43,341 nt of DNA from JAHFIW01 sp035495855 (lineage in GTDB: Bacteria; Patescibacteriota; Patescibacteriia; SG8-24): assembly GCA_035495855.1 (NCBI GenBank), contig DATJFD010000042.1, positions 1 to 43,341 on the forward strand. Direction: 5' to 3'. How positions within the stretch are numbered: the first letter of the stretch is position 1; each line of letters starts with the position of its first letter. The position numbers and the translations under genes are program-made. Shown in pieces: positions 30,652-39,720 of the stretch. The notes under the pieces were generated by a model. It did no database searches, was not told where the DNA came from, and saw only the letters and a list, made by a program, of their open reading frames with translations.

Positions 30652-30798
30652 CTACTGCAGCGCGGGCGCGACGATGCCGATGACCGTCACGATGGCGACG
30701 AACGCGTAGACCGCGATGAGCAGTCCGCGCCGCAGATGGCGCCTGCGCAGCTTCATTTTCGGCTTGCCCTTGGTCTTGTCCTTGGTCCAGAAGGCCAT
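30652..30798 (-). CDS. 48-residue single-span membrane protein
   Basis: The reading frame from the ATG at 30798 encodes 48 residues: a very basic N-terminal half (MAFWTKDKTKGKPKMKLRRR) and one membrane helix (LLIAVYAFVAIVTVIGIVAP) to the C-terminus, so an inside-basic, outward-facing topology is expected. Support for it being real comes from clean placement between an extended -10 (30808-30816), 10 bases upstream, and a terminator (30575-30593), the positive-inside pattern, and the lack of any competing gene. The predicted transcript starts about three bases before the ATG. I do not recognise the family. It could help anchor a membrane complex, but nothing specific is shown. Confidence 0.65.
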   Translation of the reverse strand: MAFWTKDKTKGKPKMKLRRRHLRRGLLIAVYAFVAIVTVIGIVAPALQ

Positions 30799-30807
30799 AA
30801 GAAAGAC

Positions 30808-30813
30808 ACTATA

Positions 30814-30816
<3 letters not shown>
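30808..30816 (-). promoter_or_regulatory. Extended -10 promoter of the 48-residue protein gene
   Basis: The minus-strand TGA TATAGT (TATAGT at 30813-30808) overlaps the lepA stop codon (30814-30816). It predicts a transcript start only about three bases before the ATG at 30798. Confidence 0.5.
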
Positions 30817-32625
<1,809 letters not shown>

Positions 32626-32629
32626 AGGA

Positions 32630-34276
32630 TCATTCGGCGATGATGGTCTCCCCTTCTTGGCCGATCTGCGCCTCGGCGGGCTCGGGCACGAACTTGCGGC
32701 GGTACATGCGCACGACGTCGCGCGCCTCCTCGCTGCCCATGAGGTACGCGGCCGCGACGTAGACGCCGATGCCGGCGCACCCCGCGATCGCGCCCTGGGC
32801 GAAGATGCCCGCGAAGGTCTGCATGTTCACGACCGGCGCGACCGCGATCTTCAGGCCCTGGATGGCGGCGGCCATGGCCACGCCGGCGACGCTCGTGAGC
32901 GCGAGCGTGCGCAGCACGGCCTTCTCGCCGAGGTCGCCGATGCGGTGGCGGAGCGCCACCCACATGAAGACGATGTTGGCGACGCTGCCGACGGAGAACG
33001 CGAACGCGAGTCCCGGCGTGCCCATGCCGCGGCCGACGAGCACCCAGGCGATGCTCCGCTCGAGCACGACCGACGCGGCCGCGAGGACGAGCGGCGTCTT
33101 CACGTCATGGAAGGCGAAGAAGGCGCGCGCGAAGAGCGGCAGGAGCGCCTGCGCGAAGAGCGACAGCGAGAAGTACGCGAGCGTGTCGGCCGTGTCGATG
33201 GTGTCCTTCCAGTCGAAGCGGCCCGTGCCGAGGACGACGCGAACGATCTGCGCGCGCAGGAGCAGCAGCGCGACCGTCGCGGGCACGACGAGGAACAGGA
33301 TGGTGCGGACGGTCTTCGAAAGCTGCTCGACGAAAGCCTTCCGGTCGCCTTTGGCCGCGAGCTCGGCGATGAGCGGGAAGGCGGCCACCGCGAACGACAC
33401 GCCGATGATGCCGACCGGGAACGACTGCAGGTTATTCGCGAGGTTGAAGACGGCGATGCCGCCCGCGCCGACGGTCGAAGCGATGCCGGTGAGCACCCAG
33501 ACGTTGAACTGCGAGACCGCGAGGCTCGCCATGCGCGGCCCCGTCATCTTCGCGACCTGCACCACGCCTTCGTGCCTCGCGCTCCATGCCGGGCGGAAAC
33601 GCCAGCCCATGGCGCGGCAGGCGACGAGCTGCGCCAGGAAATGGAGGAACGCGCCGATGGTCACGCCGACCGCCGCGCCCATGATGCCCATCGTCGGCGA
33701 GAGCAGCACGACGCCGGCCATGATGCCGAAGTTGTAGAGGATCGGCGCGAGCGCGTAGATGAAGAAGCGCCGGCGCGTCTGGAGCATGCCGCCGAGCACG
33801 CCGGAGAGGCCCAGGAACAGCGGCGACAGGAACATCACGCGCGTCAGCTTCACGGTCAGGTCGCGGCCGGCCTCGTCGAAACCCGGCGCGAGCGCGCGCA
33901 CGAACCATCGCGCGGTGAGCGCCCCGAGCACGCCGAGGACGAGCAGGATGACCCCGAGCATCGTGAAGAGCAGCGAGCCGAGCTCGCTCGCCTCTTCGTT
34001 CATCGCCTCCTCGCCGACGTCCTTCTTGGCGAGGTACCGCGTGAACACGGGGATGAAGCCCGCGGTGACGGCGCCGAGCACGAAGAGGTTGTAGATGAGG
34101 TCGGGCGCGCGGAAGGCGGCGTAGTAGGCGTCGAGCTCGCGGCCCGCGCCGAACGTGCCGGAAAGCAGCCTGTCGCGCAGGACGCCGACGAAACGGCTGG
34201 CCATCGAAGCGATGCCGAGCACCGCGGCCGCGGCCGTGACGGAACCGGAGGCTTTCGTGAGGAGTTTCCGTACCAT
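32630..34276 (-). CDS. murJ: Lipid II flippase MurJ (MviN family)
   Basis: The 548-residue product has about 14 membrane helices of the MOP/MATE superfamily and the MurJ-typical opening (GIASMASRFVGVLRDRLLSG, then AGRELDAYYAAFRAPDLIYN). Also characteristic are RRFFIYALAPILYNFGIM and FARAFFAFHDVKTP. It moves the peptidoglycan precursor lipid II across the membrane, implying that this cell makes its own wall. A short non-membrane tail ends QIGQEGETIIAE. Just upstream is a terminator-like hairpin with T5 touching the ATG (34277-34297) and a promoter at 34309-34337. Confidence 0.96.
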   Translation of the reverse strand: MVRKLLTKASGSVTAAAAVLGIASMASRFVGVLRDRLLSGTFGAGRELDAYYAAFRAPDLIYNLFVLGAVTAGFIPVFTRYLAKKDVGEEAMNEEASELGSLLFTMLGVILLVLGVLGALTARWFVRALAPGFDEAGRDLTVKLTRVMFLSPLFLGLSGVLGGMLQTRRRFFIYALAPILYNFGIMAGVVLLSPTMGIMGAAVGVTIGAFLHFLAQLVACRAMGWRFRPAWSARHEGVVQVAKMTGPRMASLAVSQFNVWVLTGIASTVGAGGIAVFNLANNLQSFPVGIIGVSFAVAAFPLIAELAAKGDRKAFVEQLSKTVRTILFLVVPATVALLLLRAQIVRVVLGTGRFDWKDTIDTADTLAYFSLSLFAQALLPLFARAFFAFHDVKTPLVLAAASVVLERSIAWVLVGRGMGTPGLAFAFSVGSVANIVFMWVALRHRIGDLGEKAVLRTLALTSVAGVAMAAAIQGLKIAVAPVVNMQTFAGIFAQGAIAGCAGIGVYVAAAYLMGSEEARDVVRMYRRKFVPEPAEAQIGQEGETIIAE

Positions 34277-34297
34277 AAAAACGTCCCGCGCGGGACG
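34277..34297 (-). promoter_or_regulatory. Terminator-like hairpin abutting the murJ start codon
   Basis: On the minus strand the perfect palindrome CGTCCCGCGCGGGACG (34297-34282) is followed by TTTTT and then directly by the murJ ATG. It lies downstream of the predicted transcript start (about 34302), so it forms nearly the whole 5' leader. It could act as an attenuator or as a block to ribosome binding. Confidence 0.65.
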
Positions 34298-34308
34298 GAA
34301 TATGCGTG

Positions 34309-34337
34309 AGTATAGGGCGCGGACCCGCCGAAAGCAA
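34309..34337 (-). promoter_or_regulatory. Sigma70-type promoter of murJ
   Basis: On the minus strand TTGCTT (34337-34332), a 17-base spacer and TATACT (34314-34309). It lies between the zinc-protein terminator and murJ. Confidence 0.7.
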
Positions 34338-34350
34338 GGGTCCGGGAGCG

Positions 34351-34374
34351 AAAAACGCCCGCTTCCGGCGGGCG
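34351..34374 (-). terminator. Rho-independent terminator after the ackA operon
   Basis: On the minus strand CGCCCGC-CGGAA-GCGGGCG is followed by TTTTTCGC, 16 bases after the stop of the zinc-knuckle gene. Confidence 0.92.
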
Positions 34375-34390
34375 CGTCATTCGGGGCTGT

Positions 34391-34609
34391 TCAGCCCTTC
34401 TTCTCGGTCTTGTCGCCCGGCATCCAGCCCGACTTCTTGCACTCCGGACAGTTCCGCCAATCCTCGCCGTGCGGGCAGATGCTTTCTTTGATGGCCTCGA
34501 GCACCTCGCTCTTGTCGCGATCGAGATCGCATTGCTTGCACCGTTCGCCTTTGGGCAGGCCGTGCGGACATCGCTCCCCCATCCCGAACATCTCTCCGAA
34601 GAATCCCAT
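34391..34609 (-). CDS. Small double zinc-knuckle protein
   Basis: The 72-residue soluble protein contains two copies of C-P-H-G-x(5-6)-C-x2-C: CPHGLPKGERCKQC (Cys14, His16, Cys24, Cys27) and CPHGEDWRNCPEC (Cys45, His47, Cys54, Cys57), each able to bind one zinc. The two halves are joined by a short acidic helix (RDKSEVLEAIKES). The tail is lysine-rich. It follows ackA by 11 bases and is followed by a terminator, so it is the last gene of the pduL-ackA transcript. I do not know the family. It may be a regulatory or nucleic-acid-binding knuckle, but no function can be assigned. Confidence 0.8.
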   Translation of the reverse strand: MGFFGEMFGMGERCPHGLPKGERCKQCDLDRDKSEVLEAIKESICPHGEDWRNCPECKKSGWMPGDKTEKKG

Positions 34610-34620
34610 GGGATCGTTCG

Positions 34621-35775
34621 TTACGCGCGCAGCACGCGCTTGGTCTCTTTGGCGATCATCAGTTCTTCGTTCGTCGGCACGACCAGCACTTTCGGCCGGC
34701 CCGCGAGCTTCAGCATGGACATCACCCGGTCGCGCACGTGATCGCTCCGCTCGCCTATGCCGGCGGTGAAGACGACGGCATCCGCGCCGCCCATGAGCGC
34801 GGCGTAGGAACCGACGTAACGGGCGACGTCGTAGCAGAACATCTCGATGGCGAGCTTGGCGCGATACTTCCCTTCCTTCGTGACCTTGTCCTTGAAGACG
34901 TACCCCGGCGTCTTCATGCCCGCCGCGGCCATGACGTCGCGCAGGTCCTTGTAGCCGGACACGCCGAGGAGCCCCGACTTCTTGTTGAGGACGTCATCCA
35001 CCTGCTGCTCGGTCATGTTGAACGTCCGGATCATGTAGAGCGGGATGGCCGGATCGATGTCGCCGCAGCGCGTGGACATGGTCAGCCCTTCGAGCGGCGT
35101 GAAGCCCATTGTCGTGTCGAAGGCCTTGCCGTGCATCACCGCCGTGACCGACGAGCCGCTGCCGAGATGGCAGGAGACGATCTTCGTCTTGGCGTAGGCC
35201 TTCTTCAGGATCTTCGCGGCCTGCTCGGTGACGTAGCGGTGCGAGATGCCGTGGAACCCGTACTTCCGGATCTTGTGCTTCTCGTAGTACTCCCACGGCA
35301 GCGCGTACATGAAGGCGTAATCCGGCACGGTCTTGTAGAAGGCCGTGTCGAAGACGGCGACGTTCGCCGCCTTGGGGAGGAGCTTGCGGCACGAATCGAT
35401 GCCCGCGAGGTTCGGCGGGTTGTGGAGCGGCGCGAGGCGGTTGTACTCGCGGAGCTTCGCGAGGTTCGCGTCGGTGATGACCGTCGGCTCGGTGAACTCC
35501 TCCCCGCCGTGCACGACGCGATGCCCGAACGCGCGGACCTTCGTGACGTCGACGCCGGCGGCCTTCAGCGCATCAAGCACCTTGGAGAGCGCGACCGCGT
35601 GGTCGGCGATGCCCTCGGGGAACTCCACCTTCTTCTCGTCCTTGCCGACCGCGACCTTCATGAACGGCGCGTCGAGCCCGATGCGCTCGACAAGGCCGCC
35701 CGCCAGCTCTTTGAGCGCCGGCGAATAGAGCTTGAACTTGAGGCTGCTGCTGCCGGAGTTGATGACGAAAAACAT
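34621..35775 (-). CDS. ackA: Acetate kinase
   Basis: This 384-residue ASKHA-fold kinase interconverts acetyl phosphate plus ADP with acetate plus ATP. Signatures are FVINSGSSSLKFKLY at the N-terminus, AFGHRVVHGGE, VAVFDTAFYKT, YGFHGISHRYV, HLGSGSSV and GGADAVVFTAGIGER. Together with pduL directly upstream it provides substrate-level phosphorylation from acetyl-CoA, which the OFOR genes a few kilobases upstream can supply. The ATG is six bases from heptamer hairpin N, which fills the gap to pduL. Confidence 0.97.
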   Translation of the reverse strand: MFFVINSGSSSLKFKLYSPALKELAGGLVERIGLDAPFMKVAVGKDEKKVEFPEGIADHAVALSKVLDALKAAGVDVTKVRAFGHRVVHGGEEFTEPTVITDANLAKLREYNRLAPLHNPPNLAGIDSCRKLLPKAANVAVFDTAFYKTVPDYAFMYALPWEYYEKHKIRKYGFHGISHRYVTEQAAKILKKAYAKTKIVSCHLGSGSSVTAVMHGKAFDTTMGFTPLEGLTMSTRCGDIDPAIPLYMIRTFNMTEQQVDDVLNKKSGLLGVSGYKDLRDVMAAAGMKTPGYVFKDKVTKEGKYRAKLAIEMFCYDVARYVGSYAALMGGADAVVFTAGIGERSDHVRDRVMSMLKLAGRPKVLVVPTNEELMIAKETKRVLRA

Positions 35776-35780
35776 AGATG

Positions 35781-35846
35781 AGGTTGTAGGGGGTAGGTGG
35801 TAGGTTGTAGCCCTTTTTCGGCGCTCTACAACCTACCACCTACAAC
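35781..35846. repeat. Heptamer-repeat hairpin N (unit AGGTTGT / AGGTGGT)
   Basis: Left arm units are AGGTTGT, AGGGGGT, AGGTGGT, AGGTTGT (35781-35808). Right arm units are CTACAAC, CTACCAC, CTACAAC (35826-35846). The next bases are the pduL stop (TAG, 35847-35849), and the left arm stops six bases before the ackA ATG. It shares its heptamer with element C, 26 kb away. Confidence 0.95.
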
Positions 35847-36428
35847 CTAATCGCTGATCTCTCCCTTCGCGCCGGAGATGTCGGCCCAGATCGCGTTCCC
35901 TTCGTCCGTGTCGAGATGCATCGCCATGCGGAAGCTGGGGTCGACGCGCACGTGGACCTCGTGGAAGGTGACGGCGCGGGCACCCTCGACCTTCACGGTC
36001 ATGCGGTCGCCGGTCTTCATGCCGCGCTCGGCGGCTTCCGTGTCGGAGATGTGGATGTGGCGGAGCGGCACGATGACGCCCTCGGGGATCGCGACCTCCC
36101 CCTTCGGCCCGACGACCGTGCAGCCCGGCGTGCCCTTGAGGTCGCCGGACAGCCGCAGCTCGGCCTTCACGCCGAGCGCGAAGCAATCGGTGCGCGCGAG
36201 CTCGACCTGCGTCTGCTTGCGGCACGGCCCCAGGAAGCGCGCCTTCAGCTGCCCCTTCGGGCCTTTGACCATGACCGTTTCCTCGGCGGCCCATTGTCCG
36301 GTCTGCGAAAGGTCCTTGAGCTTCTTCATCTCGTGACCGGGACCGAACAGCGCGTCCTGATCGGCCTGCGAGAGGTGCACGTGGCGGGCGGAGACTTCGA
36401 TGGTGATGGCGGCGAGCGACTTGTCCAT
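35847..36428 (-). CDS. pduL: Phosphate propanoyl/acetyltransferase, PduL family
   Basis: This 193-residue product is a PduL-type phosphotransacylase, structurally unrelated to Pta, that exchanges CoA for phosphate on acetyl- or propanoyl-CoA. The zinc ligands and conserved blocks are present: SARHVHLS (His16, His18), PLRHIHIS (His124, His126) and MHLDTDEGNA (His171). The N-terminus lacks the long encapsulation peptide of microcompartment PduL, and no microcompartment shell gene is nearby, so it is the free cytosolic type. It feeds AckA, encoded directly downstream. The promoter is the TATACT at 36451-36459, overlapping the end of mgtE. Confidence 0.94.
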   Translation of the reverse strand: MDKSLAAITIEVSARHVHLSQADQDALFGPGHEMKKLKDLSQTGQWAAEETVMVKGPKGQLKARFLGPCRKQTQVELARTDCFALGVKAELRLSGDLKGTPGCTVVGPKGEVAIPEGVIVPLRHIHISDTEAAERGMKTGDRMTVKVEGARAVTFHEVHVRVDPSFRMAMHLDTDEGNAIWADISGAKGEISD

Positions 36429-36450
36429 AGGAAAAATGATGAGCGACGGA

Positions 36451-36459
36451 AGTATACCA
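36451..36459 (-). promoter_or_regulatory. Extended -10 promoter of pduL-ackA
   Basis: The minus-strand TGG TATACT ends 22 bases upstream of the pduL ATG and begins two bases beyond the mgtE stop. No clear -35. Confidence 0.55.
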
Positions 36460-36460
36460 G

Positions 36461-37813
36461 TTACGTCAGGAAAACGGTGGCGAGCCCCAGGAAGACGAAG
36501 AAGCCGCAGCAGTCCGTGAGCGTGGTGACGAAGACGGCCGAGGCCAGCGCCGGATCGATGCGCAGCCGCTTCATGACGACCGGGATGATGGCGCCGCCGA
36601 GCCCGGCGATGAACATGTTGACGGTCATCGCCACCATGATGACGACGGCGAGCTTGGCGTCATGCGCCCAGGCGTAGGCGATGCCGCCCATGATGACGCC
36701 GTTCGCCAGGCCGTTGAGCGAGCCGGCGATCGTCTGCGCCGCGACCGTGCGCAGGGTGTTGAGCTCGTGCAGTTCGCCGAGCGCCAGCGCGCGGATGACG
36801 ACCCCGAGCGTCTGCGTCGCGGCGTTCCCGCCCATGCCCGCGATGATCGGCATGTAGGCGGCGAGGATGACGACCTTCTGGATGGTGCCCTGGAAAAGGC
36901 CGACGACCGAGGCGGCCAGGATGGCGGTGCCGAGGTTGACGATGAGCCACGGGAGGCGCCGCGAGACGGTTCGCAGCACCGGGTCCGAGACGTGGTCGTC
37001 CTCGTCGACGCCGGCGAGCCGCGAGATGTCCTCGCTGTACTCCTTCTCCATGACCTCGAAGACGTCGTCCGCGGTGATGATGCCGATGAGCTTGCCCTTC
37101 GGTCCGACGACCGGGAGCTCGATGGCGTTCTGCTCGTCGAACTGCCGCGCGACCTCCTCCTGGTCCATGGTCGACGGGAGCGAGGCGGGCGCGGGTTGCA
37201 TCGCTTCCGCGAGCGCCGCGGCGGTCGGGGCCTGGAGCAGCTTGAGCGGCGCGATGGTGCCGACGAGGGCGTCCTGCTCGTCGACGACGTAGATCTGCTG
37301 CGACACGCGCTTGGCCGGCGCGTTCGCGAGCTGCCGGCGCGCCTCGTCGACGGTCATGGTCGCGCGGAACCGCGCGAGCTCGGTCTTCATGATGCCGCCC
37401 GCGGTCTCCTCGCCGTACGCGAGCAGCGGGAGGAGCCCGTTCGGGTCGTGGCGGCGGAGCTCGCCGACGATCCTCGCCCTCGCCGCGTCGTCGAGCAGCT
37501 GGATGACGTCGACAGCGTCGTCGGACTCTGCCGCGCCGATCATCGCCGCCAGGTCCTCCTTCTTGAGCAGGCGCAGCACCGTCTCCTGCGAGTATTCCGA
37601 AAGCTCCCCCATGATCTTGGCGCGCCGCTCCGCGGGCAGCGCCCGCAGCGTCCGGACCTTCTCGTCCCCGGCCATCGGGTCGATGACCGACGCGAGCTCC
37701 TCGTCGCCGGCCTTGGCGATGAGCTCGCGCAGCGCCGCGTCGTTGCGCCGAAGCAGGACGTCGCTCACGCGCGTCCCGAACTCCTTGAACGAGAACACCG
37801 GCCTTAACACCAT
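36461..37813 (-). CDS. mgtE: Magnesium transporter MgtE
   Basis: The 450-residue channel has the N superhelical domain (about 1-125, with LPAERRAKIMGELSEYSQETV), two CBS domains (about 130-250; ETAGGIMKTELARFRATMTVDEA and ELPVVGPKGKLIGIITADDV), the connecting plug helix and five membrane helices ending near 448. AAYMPIIAGMGGNAATQTLGV contains the pore-lining P-x-x-x-G-M-G-G-N-x-x-x-Q signature, and DCCGFFVFLG is the final helix. Mg2+ binding to the CBS region closes the pore. It lies between the OFOR ferredoxin gene (hairpin L) and pduL, without an obvious functional link. Confidence 0.97.
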   Translation of the reverse strand: MVLRPVFSFKEFGTRVSDVLLRRNDAALRELIAKAGDEELASVIDPMAGDEKVRTLRALPAERRAKIMGELSEYSQETVLRLLKKEDLAAMIGAAESDDAVDVIQLLDDAARARIVGELRRHDPNGLLPLLAYGEETAGGIMKTELARFRATMTVDEARRQLANAPAKRVSQQIYVVDEQDALVGTIAPLKLLQAPTAAALAEAMQPAPASLPSTMDQEEVARQFDEQNAIELPVVGPKGKLIGIITADDVFEVMEKEYSEDISRLAGVDEDDHVSDPVLRTVSRRLPWLIVNLGTAILAASVVGLFQGTIQKVVILAAYMPIIAGMGGNAATQTLGVVIRALALGELHELNTLRTVAAQTIAGSLNGLANGVIMGGIAYAWAHDAKLAVVIMVAMTVNMFIAGLGGAIIPVVMKRLRIDPALASAVFVTTLTDCCGFFVFLGLATVFLT

Positions 37814-37820
37814 GACGGCG

Positions 37821-37893
37821 GAGAAATGAGAATTGAGAATTTAGAATTTAGAGCGGCGTCTCTACATTCTCAACTCTGAACTCTCATTTCTCT
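37821..37893. repeat. Heptamer-repeat hairpin L (unit GAGAATT)
   Basis: Left arm units are GAGAAAT, GAGAATT, GAGAATT, TAGAATT, TAGAGCG (37821-37855). Right arm units are ATTCTCA, ACTCTGA, ACTCTCA, TTTCTCT (37866-37893). The right arm touches the stop of the ferredoxin gene (37893-37895), and the left arm ends eight bases before the mgtE ATG. Same unit as element B. Confidence 0.93.
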
Positions 37894-38411
37894 CATTCCT
37901 TCACGTCGTATTCTTTGACGGGCTCGTCCCAGTACATCAGGAACCCGCGCATCAGTCGCGCGACGACGGTCTTGTCCTTCGTCTTGCCGACCTTCTTCAG
38001 CCGGTCCTTCGAGGTGTGCACGCGGGTCACGACCCATTCGATGGTCTTGGCGTTCAGCCGCACGATCCAGCCGAGCACGCCCGTGCTGAAGAGCTTCGAC
38101 TCCAGGCGCTTGTTGGTGATCTCGATGGCGTGGTCCGGGCAGACGCGCTCGCAGGTCTCGCACCCGATGCACTTGTCGAGGTCGATGTAGATCGCGGGGT
38201 CGCCGAGCATGCCGAGCTCCTTGTCGTGCCAGGAGATGGCGTTGACCGGGCACTTCATGATGCATTCGCCGCAGCTCTTGCAGAGGTTCGTGAAACGCGT
38301 GACGCGGATCTTGGAGGTCTCCGCGACCTTGGGGGTGAAGCGCATCGGGTCGGACAGGTCGCGGTTCGGCGACTTGCCCAGCGGCACGTTGTTGGTCGGC
38401 TTGGGGTCCAT
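37893..38411 (-). CDS. 2-oxoacid:ferredoxin oxidoreductase, 2x[4Fe-4S] ferredoxin (delta) subunit
   Basis: The 172-residue product has two complete bacterial ferredoxin motifs: CKSCGECIMKCPV (Cys44, 47, 50, 54) and CIGCETCERVCPD (Cys81, 84, 87, 91), each able to bind one [4Fe-4S] cluster. They pass electrons from the TPP site of the beta subunit to a free ferredoxin. The N-terminal 35 residues and C-terminal 70 residues extend beyond the usual delta subunit (about 85-105 residues); the tail (FLMYWDEPVKEYDV) has no recognised domain. The gene follows the gamma-subunit stop by one base and is the last gene of the operon before hairpin L. Confidence 0.93.
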   Translation of the reverse strand: MDPKPTNNVPLGKSPNRDLSDPMRFTPKVAETSKIRVTRFTNLCKSCGECIMKCPVNAISWHDKELGMLGDPAIYIDLDKCIGCETCERVCPDHAIEITNKRLESKLFSTGVLGWIVRLNAKTIEWVVTRVHTSKDRLKKVGKTKDKTVVARLMRGFLMYWDEPVKEYDVKE

Positions 38412-38412
38412 A

Positions 38413-38967
38413 CTACTTGGTCAGGTCGTAGCCGATGTTGAAGGCCTTCTCATTGAGGGTCTTGAGGGACGGGTCCTTGTCGTACTTGGACTTGAACTGC
38501 TTCTCGAGCGCTTTGCCGAACGATTCCTTGTCCATGCCGGGGATGTACCTGAGCATCGCGCCCATGATGATCATGTTGAAGGTGCGCGGCTTCTTGAGCT
38601 GCGTCTTCGCGATGGTGCTCGCGTCGATCTGCTGCGGGTCCCATGCCGCGATGCGCGAGACGTCCTTCACCAGGAAGCTGTTGACGATGACCTTGGTGCC
38701 GGGCTGGAGGAAATCGTAGATGCGGTCGATGGAACGCTGCGACATCACCACCCAGAGGTCGGCCTTGCTGAACTTCGGGAACGGGATGGGCTCGTCGCCG
38801 ATCTGCGCGAAGGCCATGGAGACGCCGCCGCGCTTCTCGGTCGAGAAGTACGGGACGTAGACCGCCTGCTTGCCCTGCAGCCAGGCGGCGTAGGCGATGA
38901 TCTTGGCGATGGAGAGCGCGCCCTGGCCGCCCTCTCCGCAGACGACGATCTTGTAGGGGTCTGCCAT
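38413..38967 (-). CDS. 2-oxoacid:ferredoxin oxidoreductase gamma subunit
   Basis: The 184-residue product starts at the ATG at 38967, two bases after the beta stop; a longer reading of this frame is only an antisense-like shadow of beta. The nucleotide-like motif VCGEGGQGALSIAKIIAYAA (9-28), then FSTEKRGGVSMAF and NMIIMGAML, identify the gamma domain (POR_N/KorC family) that binds CoA and closes the active site. It belongs with the adjacent alpha, beta and ferredoxin genes in a four-subunit enzyme. Confidence 0.94.
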   Translation of the reverse strand: MADPYKIVVCGEGGQGALSIAKIIAYAAWLQGKQAVYVPYFSTEKRGGVSMAFAQIGDEPIPFPKFSKADLWVVMSQRSIDRIYDFLQPGTKVIVNSFLVKDVSRIAAWDPQQIDASTIAKTQLKKPRTFNMIIMGAMLRYIPGMDKESFGKALEKQFKSKYDKDPSLKTLNEKAFNIGYDLTK

Positions 38968-38969
38968 AG

Positions 38970-39716
38970 CTAGTATTTCCTTACCGGGAACACTTTCGCG
39001 AGCGTGTGCTCGAGGAAGTCGAAGGTCTTCCACGGGTTGTCCATCGTCCCCCAGTTGAGCGTGCAGGGCGACAGCACCTCGACGAAGGTGAAGCCCTTGC
39101 CGGCGATGTGGAACTCGAGCGCTTCCTTCATGAGCTTGCGGAGCGAGAGCTGGCGCGAGGTGATGCCGCGGGCCACGAAGGCGTTGGGGTTCACGTTGCG
39201 GATCATCTGCGGCCCCTTCATATAGTACTGGTCCGCGCCGCACGGGGCGGTGTCGACCACCATGCCGGGCAGCGTCGTGGGCGCCTCCTGCCCGCCGGTC
39301 ATGGCGTAGACGGCGTTGTTCACGACGATGACGAAGATCTTCTCGTCGCGGATCGCCGCGTTCATGAGATGGCCGCCGCCGATGGCATAGCCGCCGCCGT
39401 CGCCGACGTAGGCGATGGCGACCGCGTCCGGCCGAGCGCGCTTGAAGCCGACCATCGTCGGGATGGTGCGCCCGTGGTGCGTCTCGATGGTGTCGAGGTT
39501 GAAGTAGTCCCAGGCGAGCAGCGAGCAGCCGATGTCGATGCCGAAGGCGGTGTTCTTCTGGATGCCGAGCTCGTCGATGGCGAAGCCGAGCGCCTTGAGC
39601 ACTTCGGGATGGCCGCAGCCCGGGCAGAACAGATGCGGCTTCGATTCGATGCGCACGCACGCGGGGAACGCGAGCTTCAGGTCCTTCATGGCGATGGTCG
39701 GGGTCTTCTTGGCCAT
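38970..39716 (-). CDS. 2-oxoacid:ferredoxin oxidoreductase beta subunit (TPP-binding)
   Basis: The 248-residue product binds thiamine pyrophosphate. The motif GDGGGYAIGGGH, followed about 20 residues later by VIVVNNAVY, is the TPP Mg2+-binding signature. FCPGCGHPEV (Cys31, Cys34) supplies part of a [4Fe-4S] site typical of short beta subunits. GIDIGCSLLAWDYF and TTLPGMVVDTAPCGADQYY are characteristic. It performs oxidative decarboxylation of a 2-oxoacid with CoA. The substrate (pyruvate, 2-oxoglutarate or branched 2-oxoacids) cannot be decided from sequence by eye. Spacing to alpha is four bases. Confidence 0.95.
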   Translation of the reverse strand: MAKKTPTIAMKDLKLAFPACVRIESKPHLFCPGCGHPEVLKALGFAIDELGIQKNTAFGIDIGCSLLAWDYFNLDTIETHHGRTIPTMVGFKRARPDAVAIAYVGDGGGYAIGGGHLMNAAIRDEKIFVIVVNNAVYAMTGGQEAPTTLPGMVVDTAPCGADQYYMKGPQMIRNVNPNAFVARGITSRQLSLRKLMKEALEFHIAGKGFTFVEVLSPCTLNWGTMDNPWKTFDFLEHTLAKVFPVRKY

Positions 39717-39720
39717 AGCG

